Both the position numbers and the translations under genes were made by a program. Source: Lachnoclostridium sp. An14 (GTDB lineage Bacteria > Bacillota > Clostridia > Lachnospirales > Lachnospiraceae). From it: a stretch of DNA of 64,000 bases. Below are positions 24,310 through 32,036 of the stretch, piece after piece; position 1 is the stretch's first letter; the number at the start of each line of letters is the position of its first letter. The notes under the pieces were generated by a model, which was not told the origin of the DNA, searched no databases, and was given only the letters and a program-made list of their open reading frames with translations. The stretch is from positions 1 through 64,000 of the forward strand of contig NZ_NFLE01000003.1 of the NCBI RefSeq assembly GCF_002160755.1. The letters are read 5' to 3'.

Positions 24310-25761
24310 ATGGTAACGAACGACGCGACATTGCTTCGCATTAAACACGACGTGCTTTACGAAGTAGCAAAGGCCGCCTGGGAAGGCAAACTGGAGGAGG
24401 AGAAGGAGGAGATCCCCTACCACCTCATCCCCGGACCCCAGGCCCAGTTCCGCTGCTGTATTTATAAAGAGAGAGAGATCATCCGTCAGAGGGTGAAACT
24501 GGCTGTAGGCCAGTGCCCGTCTGGAAAGGATTCCAGAAACGTGGTGCAGGTCATCAACGCCGCCTGCGAGGAGTGTCCCATCGCCTCCTACATCGTCACG
24601 GACAACTGCCGGAAATGTATGGGCAAGGCCTGCCAGAACTCCTGTCACTTCGGCGCCATCACCATGGGCGAGACGAGAGCCCACATCGACCCCAACAAGT
24701 GTAAGGAGTGCGGAATGTGCGCCAACGCCTGCCCCTACAACGCCATCGCCCATCTGGAGCGCCCCTGCAAGAAGGTCTGCCCGGTGGACGCCATCACCTA
24801 CGACGAGTACGGCATCTGCGTCATCGACGAGAATAAATGTATCCAGTGCGGAATGTGCATCCACAGCTGTCCCTTCGGCGCCATCGGCTCCAAGACCTTC
24901 ATTGTGGACGTGATCAACTTAATCCGCGCCGGAAAGAAAGTGGTAGCTATGATCGCCCCCGCTGTGGAAGGCCAGTTCGGCCCGGACATCACCATGGCCA
25001 GCTGGAGAACGGCCTTAAAGAAGATCGGTTTCGCGGACATGATCGAGGTGGCCTTAGGCGGCGATATGACGGCGGCTGCCGAGGCGGAGGAGTGGGCAGA
25101 GGCCTACAAGGAGGGCAAGAAGATGACCACCTCCTGCTGTCCGGCTTTTGTGAACATGATCAAGCAGCACTTCCCCATGCTTCTTGACAATATGTCCACC
25201 ACCGTATCCCCCATGTGTGGCGTATCCCGCATGATCAAGGCGGAGGATCCGGAGACCGTCACCGTGTTCATCGGCCCGTGCATCGCCAAAAAGAGCGAGA
25301 CTATGGATTTAAACATCCAGGGCAACGCGGACTATGCCATGACCCTGGGAGAGATCCGGGCCATGATGCGGGCCAAAGGCGTGGAGCTGGAGCCGGAGGA
25401 GAACACCCTGCAGAACGGTTCCGTATTCGGAAAACGGTTTGGAAACGGCGGCGGCGTGACGGCGGCTGTGCTCCAGTGCTTAAAGGAGCAGGGAGAGAAT
25501 GCCGACATCAACGTGATGAAGTGCAACGGCGCGGCAGAGTGTAAAAAGGCCCTGCTGCTCATGAAGGTGGGCAAGCTGCCAGCGGACTTCGTGGAAGGCA
25601 TGGCCTGCGTAGGCGGCTGTGTAGGCGGCCCCAGCAAGCACAAGACGGAGCAGGAGGCCAAGAAGGCCAGAGACACCCTCATTGGCCAGGCCGACAAGAG
25701 AGAGGTGCACGAGAACCTGGGCCACTATCCCATGGACAAATTCTCCATGCACCGCCATTAA
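24310..25761 (+). CDS. Group B [FeFe]-hydrogenase
   Basis: 483 residues, the pattern of TIGR04105-type group B enzymes. An N-terminal Cys-containing region (FRCCIYKERE, CEECPIAS, CRKCMGKAC) and ferredoxin motifs (CKECGMCANACPYNAI, CIQCGMCIHSCPFGAI) lead to an H-cluster domain: TSCCPAFV (about 274), GPCIAKKSE (about 322) and ACVGGCVGGP (about 432). Group B enzymes are widespread in gut anaerobes and thought to oxidise or evolve H2 with ferredoxin. It is 84 bp after the phosphatase gene with its own GAGGAAAGAGG ribosome binding site, last in the cluster. Confidence 0.9.
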   Translation: MVTNDATLLRIKHDVLYEVAKAAWEGKLEEEKEEIPYHLIPGPQAQFRCCIYKEREIIRQRVKLAVGQCPSGKDSRNVVQVINAACEECPIASYIVTDNCRKCMGKACQNSCHFGAITMGETRAHIDPNKCKECGMCANACPYNAIAHLERPCKKVCPVDAITYDEYGICVIDENKCIQCGMCIHSCPFGAIGSKTFIVDVINLIRAGKKVVAMIAPAVEGQFGPDITMASWRTALKKIGFADMIEVALGGDMTAAAEAEEWAEAYKEGKKMTTSCCPAFVNMIKQHFPMLLDNMSTTVSPMCGVSRMIKAEDPETVTVFIGPCIAKKSETMDLNIQGNADYAMTLGEIRAMMRAKGVELEPEENTLQNGSVFGKRFGNGGGVTAAVLQCLKEQGENADINVMKCNGAAECKKALLLMKVGKLPADFVEGMACVGGCVGGPSKHKTEQEAKKARDTLIGQADKREVHENLGHYPMDKFSMHRH

Positions 25762-25852
25762 TGAAATACAGGCGTTTGCCAGCTGCGGCTGCGGACGCGG
25801 GAGACAAAGGGCCCTGGAAATGTCGGGCGTTTGGAACAGGTTTGAGACAAGC

Positions 25853-25879
25853 GCCCCGGTTTTCCGGGGCTTTGTTTTG
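25853..25879 (+). terminator. Intrinsic terminator of hydrogenase cluster I
   Basis: GCCCCGG (25853-25859), loop TTTT, CCGGGGC (25864-25870), then TTTGTTTTG. Confidence 0.85.
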
Positions 25880-25964
25880 TTGAAGGGATAGGGATGTGTT
25901 CTGGATAATCCGTATTATAACACTCGAACATATGTTTGTAAAGAGTTTTTTTGGAAAAATTCTT

Positions 25965-26032
25965 ATGGGCAGGAAACGGTCATCCCTGCGGCACAAAAGC
26001 CTCCCGGCAAAAGGGCTTGGCCAGCCGTCCCG
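25965..26032 (+). repeat. R1 fragment (tentative)
   Basis: GGGCAGGAAACGG, CCCTGCGGCACAAAAGCCTCC resembles the first half of R1 and lacks the rest. It lies between the cluster I terminator and the converging LysR gene. Confidence 0.35.
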
Positions 26033-26034
26033 TG

Positions 26035-26919
26035 TCAGGTAAATATATTGGAGTGCTCGATGTGTTCGAGAAAGGTTCTGGCTGCCAGAGACAGGGTTTT
26101 CCTGTCTTTCCAGCAGACAGCGACCGTGCGTTTCGGCTGTTCCTTTATGGGGCGTACTGCCAACCCGGCGTCGAACCCCCGCAGGATGCGTTCATAAAGC
26201 ATGGACACCCCCAGACCCTGCCGTACCATTTCCATGACCGCGTAGTCGTCATAGACGGTCAGTTTCAGATTCTGCGGCGTTACATTTGCCGCCTGGAACG
26301 CAGCCAGGGGATAGGAATACCCCAGCTCGTCCAGAAGGATAAACGGCTCTCTGGCCAGATCTCTGACAGAAACACGTTTCTTTTTTGCCAGAGGATGGCC
26401 TGGCGGCAGAACGGCAAGCAGTTCATCCTGATATAAAATATCATATTCCAGATCTTCCGCCGTATCTGTGCTGATAAATCCCAGATCAGCTTCTCTCCTC
26501 TTAACCGATGCGGCGTTTACCTCATATCCGCCCTGTAAAAGCTTAAACTCTACGGAAGGGTACTTCTCCTGAAAGGTTTTCATCAGCACCGGCAGATACA
26601 GCCGGTTTACGCTTGCCCATGCCGCAATGCAGATGGTGCTACTCTCAAGCCCCTCGATCTCTTTTTTCTTGCCGGAAAGGTTCTGTTCTGCCGCATAAAT
26701 GGCGTGGATAAAGGGATAGAGGGTTTCCCCGTCCGCTGTCAGTTCCAGATGATTTTTCTGCCGCAGGAGCAGAGTAACGCCCAGTTCCTCCTCCAGGGAC
26801 TGGATTTTTTGACTGACAGAGCTTTGGGTATATCCCAGTTCCTCCGCCGCCAGGCTGAAACTCCCCAATTCCACGACGCGGCAGAATACGGTGTATTTTG
26901 ATGTCTGAAGAATTGCCAT
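26035..26919 (-). CDS. LysR family transcriptional regulator
   Basis: 294 residues, the usual LysR length. ATG 26919 (minus) with TAGGAGCGG upstream is used rather than the longer frame, which would run through the divergent promoter. The N-terminal winged helix reads FSLAAEELGYTQSSVSQKIQSLEEELGVTLLLR (recognition about residues 20-55), followed by a periplasmic-binding-like effector domain (about 90-290). It is divergent from an EamA transporter with a palindromic site between them, so control of that exporter is the natural guess. Confidence 0.9.
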   Translation of the reverse strand: MAILQTSKYTVFCRVVELGSFSLAAEELGYTQSSVSQKIQSLEEELGVTLLLRQKNHLELTADGETLYPFIHAIYAAEQNLSGKKKEIEGLESSTICIAAWASVNRLYLPVLMKTFQEKYPSVEFKLLQGGYEVNAASVKRREADLGFISTDTAEDLEYDILYQDELLAVLPPGHPLAKKKRVSVRDLAREPFILLDELGYSYPLAAFQAANVTPQNLKLTVYDDYAVMEMVRQGLGVSMLYERILRGFDAGLAVRPIKEQPKRTVAVCWKDRKTLSLAARTFLEHIEHSNIFT

Positions 26920-26962
26920 ATTTCCGCTCCTATGTATCGTGTTTTCTAATACATACATTATA

Positions 26963-27000
26963 GCTATTAATTTTACAAATAGCAATTCCCCATTTATAAT
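26963..27000 (+). promoter_or_regulatory. EamA promoter with LysR-type inverted repeat
   Basis: TTTACA (26972-26977), a 17-bp spacer and TATAAT (26995-27000). An inverted repeat GCTATT/AATAGC (26963-26968, 26978-26983; 9-bp gap) brackets the -35 box, the position expected for the divergently encoded LysR protein. Confidence 0.7.
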
Positions 27001-27028
27001 GAATGAAAAACGAACAGGAGGTCTGATT

Positions 27029-27919
27029 ATGAATAAACAAAAAGCGACATTACTGGCGTTCACCGTACCTCTTGCATGGGGGACCTCGTATATTTTTATG
27101 GCGTACCTGATGGACGGAATCCCTCCGGTCACCATTGTGGCCCTGCGCACCGGCATTGCCTTTCTGGTTATGTTTGCCCTCTTTTTTCCCAGAGTGCGCC
27201 GTCCAGGCCTTCAGACCTTAAAAGCAGGCGCCATATGTGGGGGATTGCTGGCAGCGGTGTTTCTGTGCCTGCTGCTGGGGGTGCGGTATACCTCCGCGTC
27301 AGAGACCGGGTTCCTGCAAAGCACCACAGTCATTATGGTCCCCGTCATTACGGCGGTCCTGCGGAAACGGATGCCGGAAGGGAAAATTGTGGCAGGGGTC
27401 GCGGTTGTCACGGCTGGACTGCTCCTCTTAAACGGCGGCGTCGGACAGTTTTCCGCGGGCAGCGGGATTATGCTGGTTTCCGCTTTCGTCTATGCCGTCC
27501 ACATTGTGGTCAGCAAATCCTTTGTGGAACGGGTGGACAGCATTTCCCTGGGGATCTGGCAGATGTTTTTTGCCTGCGTCTATGCCTCCGCGGCCGCGTT
27601 TCTGTTTGAAACACCGGCGCTCCCCCAGACGGGAATCCAATGGGGGAGCCTCCTGGGGCTGACCCTGATCTGTTCCGCCTATGGGTTTGTCATGCAGGCC
27701 TACGTACAGAAATTTGTCAGCGCGGAGACAACGGGGTTTATGTTTTCGCTGGAGCCGGTGTTTACTGCGGCCTTTGCATTTGTGTTCCTGGGGGAACGGC
27801 TGGATTTCCTGGGATACGCAGGCGCGCTGCTGATCCTGCTTGGCGTTATGTGCGCGAACCTTTCCCCAAAGCCCTCCATCAGGGAAAAAACGACGCATGG
27901 CTCTGACCACGGCCGCTGA
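27029..27919 (+). CDS. EamA/DMT-family transporter
   Basis: 296 residues from ATG 27029, which has AGGAGG 8 nt upstream and starts after the promoter. Ten membrane helices in two EamA repeats; the opening FTVPLAWGTSYIFMAYLMD and the end of the second repeat (LEPVFTAAFAFVFLGERL) are classic for the family. Probable metabolite exporter under the divergent LysR regulator. It is not closely similar to the EamA protein at 19662. Confidence 0.88.
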   Translation: MNKQKATLLAFTVPLAWGTSYIFMAYLMDGIPPVTIVALRTGIAFLVMFALFFPRVRRPGLQTLKAGAICGGLLAAVFLCLLLGVRYTSASETGFLQSTTVIMVPVITAVLRKRMPEGKIVAGVAVVTAGLLLLNGGVGQFSAGSGIMLVSAFVYAVHIVVSKSFVERVDSISLGIWQMFFACVYASAAAFLFETPALPQTGIQWGSLLGLTLICSAYGFVMQAYVQKFVSAETTGFMFSLEPVFTAAFAFVFLGERLDFLGYAGALLILLGVMCANLSPKPSIREKTTHGSDHGR

Positions 27920-27943
27920 CTTTCATTTTAGAGAAATTTACCA

Positions 27944-27972
27944 GTGACTTTTCCACCCCAATGTAGTATAAT
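27944..27972 (+). promoter_or_regulatory. Promoter of the PepSY-like gene
   Basis: GTGACT (27944-27949), a 17-bp spacer and TATAAT (27967-27972), about 49 nt before the start codon. Confidence 0.6.
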
Positions 27973-28020
27973 AGCAATAATTATAAACATTGTTCATTGC
28001 GACAGTTCGGGAGATTATAT

Positions 28021-28509
28021 ATGAAAAAGTTACGGATAGCGGTAGCGGCCCTGGTGGCGGCGGCGTGGATGACGGTTCCGGCCTTTGGGGCGGAGGAGAA
28101 GGCAGTCACGAAGGAATCGGCCAGACAGACGGCCAGCCAGTTGGTTCCAGAAGACGGAGCGTTTCAGTACACAGAGCAGTGCAACGACGCCTTTGAGGTG
28201 CTGTACTACAGCGAGGAGGAGCGGTCCTACTACGCGGTTCGGGTGTCCATCTTTACCGGAGAGGTATCGTCCATTTCCTCCACGGTGGTAGATGACAAGG
28301 GCAGCAGGGAGGCGGTGCTCACAGAGGACGAGGTGAAGGAGATCGTAGCCTCCGATGCCGGAGAGGTGAACGTGGACGACGTGATCCTGGACACGGTGGC
28401 CGGACGGAAAAAGTATGAGGTATCCTGCACCGGCGACGGATTTGAGGCCGGTTACGTGATCAATCCGGAAAGCGGCCGGATTCTGAAAAAGACGGTGGTA
28501 TATCTTTAA
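28021..28509 (+). CDS. Secreted PepSY-like domain protein
   Basis: 162 residues from ATG 28021. A signal peptide (MKKLRIAVAALVAAAWMTVPAFGAEE; cleavage probably after AFG-A) is followed by two repeats that resemble PepSY modules: one around VSIFTGEVSSISS and a second ending ILDTVAGRKKYEVSC and GYVINPESGRILKK. PepSY proteins are proposed to inhibit peptidases or act as extracytoplasmic sensors. It stands alone between the EamA gene and a sigma-54 regulator. The last 17 bp of the gene are duplicated just after the stop codon. Confidence 0.75.
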   Translation: MKKLRIAVAALVAAAWMTVPAFGAEEKAVTKESARQTASQLVPEDGAFQYTEQCNDAFEVLYYSEEERSYYAVRVSIFTGEVSSISSTVVDDKGSREAVLTEDEVKEIVASDAGEVNVDDVILDTVAGRKKYEVSCTGDGFEAGYVINPESGRILKKTVVYL

Positions 28510-28551
28510 TAGTGGTATATCTTTAATATTTGTATATTTGGAGCATGGCAG

Positions 28552-28585
28552 GTCCCTGTTTCCTGGCGGAAACGGGGGCTTTTTG
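28552..28585 (+). terminator. Intrinsic terminator
   Basis: GTCCCTGTTTCC (28552-28563) pairs with GGAAACGGGGGC (28568-28579, with G-T pairs) and TTTTTG follows. It ends the PepSY transcript. Confidence 0.75.
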
Positions 28586-28695
28586 TTTGTATCACGGGAA
28601 AACGGGATTTCCCTGCTCCTATGATGCGGAAAGCTCTGGCGGAAACGCGCTCCCCGCAGGGGAAACCGGGCTGCGGAAACGGCCGCGACGGCGGG
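28586..28695 (+). repeat. Degenerate R1 repeat (tentative)
   Basis: The block order resembles R1: a GTATCA/TATGATGC pair of arms, GGCGGAAACGCGCTCC, then GGGCTGC/GGCCGCG. It lies after a terminator and in the orientation of the upstream gene, like the clear copies, but identity is low. Confidence 0.35.
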
Positions 28696-28722
28696 GGCAG
28701 AGGAAAAATGGAGGTACGAAGG

Positions 28723-30564
28723 ATGAGGGACGAAATCCTGATGGAGATCCAGGAGACAGTGGAGCGGTACGCGGACATCATTTCCAAGGTGGCGTCCGTG
28801 GATGTGGAAGTGGTGGACCGGCGCCTGTTTCGGGTGGCCGGAACGGGGATGTTTAAGGAGCACGTCAACGAGGATATTTCCGCGGCGGGTTACGCCTACC
28901 GCCAGGTGCTGCAGACAGGAAAGCGGCAGATCGTCTACGAGCCGGGAAATGAGCTGGTGTGCCGCAGCTGCCCGAACCGGGACAGCTGTGAGGAGGAGAT
29001 TGAGATTTCCATGCCGGTGCGGGTGGGCCCGGAAATCATCGGCGTCATCGGCCTGGTAGGCAGCTGCAAAAGCCAGAAGGAGCTGATTCTGAAAAATGAA
29101 GGCCTGTACCTGGATCTGCTGGAGCAGATCGCCGGTTTTATCGCCGTGAAGGCCTGGGAGCTGGAGGAGGCGAAACGGCGCACCGCCCTTCTTGGCACCC
29201 TGGACTGCACCATCAACCACGTGGAGCAGGGGGTCCTGGTGATGGGGGCGGACGGCACCGTGGCCATGGCAAATGACTACGCCAGGCGCTGCCTGAACGC
29301 GGAGAGGCCGGAGGGCTGGCAGGCGAAAATCTGCCCCACCGGCGACACCATGAACCACCGGAAGGAATTTAAAATCGCCGTGGGTGCCCGGGAGCTGTCG
29401 GTGCTGGGGGAGGTGTATCAGCTGCCGGATCCCACGGAGCAGTATTCCAAAGTCATGCTCTTTGAGGACACCAGGGACGTGCAGGCAAAGTATTATGAGA
29501 TGACGGCCACCATCCACGCCCTGGGGGTGGACAATATCGTGGGCAGCAGCCAGGCCACAAGAGAGCTGAAAAAAGACATCGCCAAGATTGCCGGCAGCAG
29601 CTCCACCGTGCTCATCACCGGGGAGAGCGGCACGGGAAAGGAGATGGTGGCCACCGCCATCTGGGATCTGAGCAAGCGCCGGAAGGAGCGGTTTGTGGCC
29701 ATCAACTGCGCCGCCATCCCGGAGGCCCTCCTGGAATCGGAGCTGTTTGGCTACGTGAAGGGCGCCTTCACCGGGGCCGACCCCAATGGCCGCATCGGGA
29801 AATTTGAGCTGGCGGACAAGGGCACCATTTTCCTGGACGAGATCGGGGATATGCCCCTTTACCTCCAGGCAAAGCTTTTGCGGGTCCTTCAGGAGCGGAC
29901 CATCACCCGCATCGGCTCCAACCAGGTGATCCCCATCGACGTGCGGGTCATCGCCGCCACCAACAAGGATTTAAAGGAAATGATCCGGGAAAAGAAGTTC
30001 CGGGAAGATCTGTACTACCGCCTGAACGTGATTCCCTTAAGGCTGGCCCCTCTGCGGGAGCGGAGAAAGGACATCGAGGATCTGACGGATTTCTTCGCCG
30101 GGCGGTACGCCGGCCTCCTGGGAAAGCAGATCCGCCACATCACCGAGGGGGCCCGCCGGAAGCTGCTGGCGGGCCGCTGGGAGGGAAATGTGCGGGAGCT
30201 GGAAAACGTGATCGAATTTATGGTGAACATGATGGGAGACGACGGAATTTTAGGGGAGGACACCCTTCCGGGAGAGCTGGCGGAGCCGGAGACAGAGGAA
30301 AGGTTGTCGGCCGCCGGGAAGGGGACGCCACCTGCCCCGGAGGACAGCCATACGGAGAAAAACGGGGGAGAAGGCGGGGAGGAAACGGCGGTGATTCCCC
30401 TAAAGGAGCTGGAAAAACGGGAGATCCGCAAGGCCCTGCGCCTCTGCGGCACCACCACTGAGGGAAAAAAGGAGGCGGCGGCCCGTCTGGGGATCGGCAT
30501 CGCCACCCTGTACCGAAAGATCGACGAATATTATCAAAATGATAAAAATGCCTTATCAAAATGA
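28723..30564 (+). CDS. Sigma-54-dependent transcriptional activator (YgeV-like)
   Basis: 613 residues from ATG 28723, 8 nt after GGAGG. The N-terminal sensor (1 to about 155) contains a cysteine cluster, CRSCPNRDSC (about 84-93), in a GAF-like fold. A PAS-like segment follows (about 160-265). The AAA+ domain has Walker A GESGTGKE (about 301), the sigma-54 contact loop GAFTGA (about 347), Walker B in FLDEIGD and an arginine-rich sensor II. The C-terminus is a Fis-type helix-turn-helix (KKEAAARLGIGIATLYRKIDEY). It resembles the regulators beside ygeX in Enterobacteria and Clostridia. Three palindromic sites and a -24/-12 promoter just downstream identify its target operon. Confidence 0.9.
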   Translation: MRDEILMEIQETVERYADIISKVASVDVEVVDRRLFRVAGTGMFKEHVNEDISAAGYAYRQVLQTGKRQIVYEPGNELVCRSCPNRDSCEEEIEISMPVRVGPEIIGVIGLVGSCKSQKELILKNEGLYLDLLEQIAGFIAVKAWELEEAKRRTALLGTLDCTINHVEQGVLVMGADGTVAMANDYARRCLNAERPEGWQAKICPTGDTMNHRKEFKIAVGARELSVLGEVYQLPDPTEQYSKVMLFEDTRDVQAKYYEMTATIHALGVDNIVGSSQATRELKKDIAKIAGSSSTVLITGESGTGKEMVATAIWDLSKRRKERFVAINCAAIPEALLESELFGYVKGAFTGADPNGRIGKFELADKGTIFLDEIGDMPLYLQAKLLRVLQERTITRIGSNQVIPIDVRVIAATNKDLKEMIREKKFREDLYYRLNVIPLRLAPLRERRKDIEDLTDFFAGRYAGLLGKQIRHITEGARRKLLAGRWEGNVRELENVIEFMVNMMGDDGILGEDTLPGELAEPETEERLSAAGKGTPPAPEDSHTEKNGGEGGEETAVIPLKELEKREIRKALRLCGTTTEGKKEAAARLGIGIATLYRKIDEYYQNDKNALSK

Positions 30565-30584
30565 TAAATTTATCAAAATGATAA
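30531..30584 (+). promoter_or_regulatory. Three palindromic upstream activator sites
   Basis: The 15-bp palindrome TTATCAAAATGATAA occurs exactly three times, at 30531-30545, 30553-30567 and 30570-30584. The first copy lies inside the last codons of the activator gene. The array is 160-210 bp upstream of the -24/-12 promoter, the normal distance for enhancer sites of a sigma-54 activator. Confidence 0.85.
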
Positions 30585-30598
30585 AGCATAAGAGCGGG

Positions 30599-30647
30599 GA
30601 AATGCCTGCGGCCATGGTCAGTCCGGCCGCGGGCATTTCTTTTTTTA
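30599..30647 (+). terminator. Intrinsic terminator of the activator gene
   Basis: A 15-bp stem (30599-30613 with 30625-30639; one G-T pair) is followed by TTTTTTTT. It insulates the activator from the ygeX operon promoter. Confidence 0.85.
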
Positions 30648-30740
30648 ATTTTTTTGAAAAGCCGGTTTTTCCCGTAAATTCAGCATTTTTGGAGGATTTG
30701 GGAGAGGCGGGGATAAAAAAATTTCACTGCCGCCGGGGAA

Positions 30741-30757
30741 TTGGCACGGCGATTGCT
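30741..30757 (+). promoter_or_regulatory. Sigma-54 (-24/-12) promoter of the ygeX operon
   Basis: TTGGCAC-GGCGA-TTGCT matches the RpoN consensus, with GG (30743-30744) and GC (30555+200, i.e. 30755-30756) separated by exactly 10 bp. It is about 60 nt upstream of the ygeX start codon. Confidence 0.92.
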
Positions 30758-30818
30758 TTATATAGGGGCAAAGAGAACACACAACCGTGTTTTTGGATTT
30801 AGAAAGGAACGGAATGAT

Positions 30819-32021
30819 ATGAAGGAAGCATTTAAAATGGTCAGCCTGCAGCAGGATCGGACGAAAGCCTGCAGCTTTGACTTTCTGAACCGGGAGACGG
30901 TGGAGTCCATCCGGGATTTCCACAAGAGTTTCCCCATGTACCAGCCCACTCCCCTGGCCTGCTTAAAGGATACGGCAGCAGAGCTTGGCCTGGGAGCCAT
31001 GTATGTAAAGGACGAGTCCTACCGCTTTGGATTAAACGCCTTTAAGGTGTTGGGCGGCTCCTACGCCATCGGCCACTATCTGGCGAATCGCCTGGGAAAA
31101 CCCATGAAAGAGGTGGACTTCCCCACCCTGGTGTCGGACGAGACCAGAAAAGAGCTGGGAGATGTGACCTTTGTGACCGCCACCGACGGAAACCACGGGC
31201 GCGGTGTGGCGTGGACGGCCAGACAGTTTCAGCAGAAAGCGGTGGTGTATATGCCGAAGGGCAGCGCCGCGGAGCGTCTGGCAAACATCCAGGCAGAGGG
31301 GGCAGACGCCTCCATTACCGATTTAAACTATGACGACGCCGTCCGCCTGGCAAACAGCCAGGGGGAGAAATACGGCTGGGTGATGGTTCAGGATACGGCC
31401 TGGGAGGGCTACGAGGACATTCCCACCTGGATCATGCAGGGCTACGGCACCATGGGCCTGGAGGCTTATGAGCAGCTGCCGGAGAAACCCACCCACATCT
31501 TTTTGCAGGCGGGGGTAGGCTCCATGGCGGGAGCTGTGGCAGGGCTGTTTGCCACCATCTACGGCAGTGAGCGGCCGGTGATCACCATTGTGGAGCCGGA
31601 CAAGGCAGACTGCTTATACCGCACGGCGGAGGCCAACGACGGCGAGCGCCATTTCGTCACCGGAGACATGAACACCATTATGGCCGGCCTGGCCTGCGGG
31701 GAGCCCTGCAGCATCGGCTGGGAGGTGTTAAAGCAGTGCGCCGACCATTTCATCTCCTGCCCGGACTACGTGGCGGCAGAGGGAATGCGGATCCTGGGAA
31801 ATCCCGCCGGAACGGACGGCAAGGTCATTTCCGGAGAGAGCGGAGCGGCGGCATTTGGCTGCGTGGCAGAGATCATGACTAACCCGGAGCTTTCCGATCT
31901 GAAGGAGCGGCTGGGATTGGATGAGAACTCCAGAGTGCTGTTTTTCAGCACCGAGGGAGATACGGACAAGGAAAACTATAAAGCGATTGTGTGGGACGGA
32001 AAGTATCCCAGCGTGAAATAA
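30819..32021 (+). CDS. ygeX: 2,3-diaminopropionate ammonia-lyase (YgeX/DpaL family)
   Basis: 400 residues from ATG 30819 (GAAAGGAACGGAA upstream), close to the E. coli YgeX length. Fold-type II PLP enzyme: the Schiff-base Lys is K76 in LNAFKVLGG, the substrate-loop motif is TATDGNHGRGVAW, and the PLP-phosphate glycine loop lies in QAGVGSMAGA. Family reaction: 2,3-diaminopropionate to pyruvate and two ammonia. First gene of a four-gene operon driven by the sigma-54 promoter; 15 nt separate it from ygeY. The homologues take part in amino acid and, in some gut bacteria, purine breakdown, but no purine genes are present here. Confidence 0.9.
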   Translation: MKEAFKMVSLQQDRTKACSFDFLNRETVESIRDFHKSFPMYQPTPLACLKDTAAELGLGAMYVKDESYRFGLNAFKVLGGSYAIGHYLANRLGKPMKEVDFPTLVSDETRKELGDVTFVTATDGNHGRGVAWTARQFQQKAVVYMPKGSAAERLANIQAEGADASITDLNYDDAVRLANSQGEKYGWVMVQDTAWEGYEDIPTWIMQGYGTMGLEAYEQLPEKPTHIFLQAGVGSMAGAVAGLFATIYGSERPVITIVEPDKADCLYRTAEANDGERHFVTGDMNTIMAGLACGEPCSIGWEVLKQCADHFISCPDYVAAEGMRILGNPAGTDGKVISGESGAAAFGCVAEIMTNPELSDLKERLGLDENSRVLFFSTEGDTDKENYKAIVWDGKYPSVK

Positions 32022-32036
32022 GGAGGAAAACAAACA

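Noticed and set aside
30531-30584. Possible CRISPR-like repeats.
   Set aside because: Three 15-bp palindromes with very short uneven spacers, next to a sigma-54 activator and promoter: enhancer sites, not CRISPR. The 19281-19376 repeat has no spacers and is also not CRISPR.
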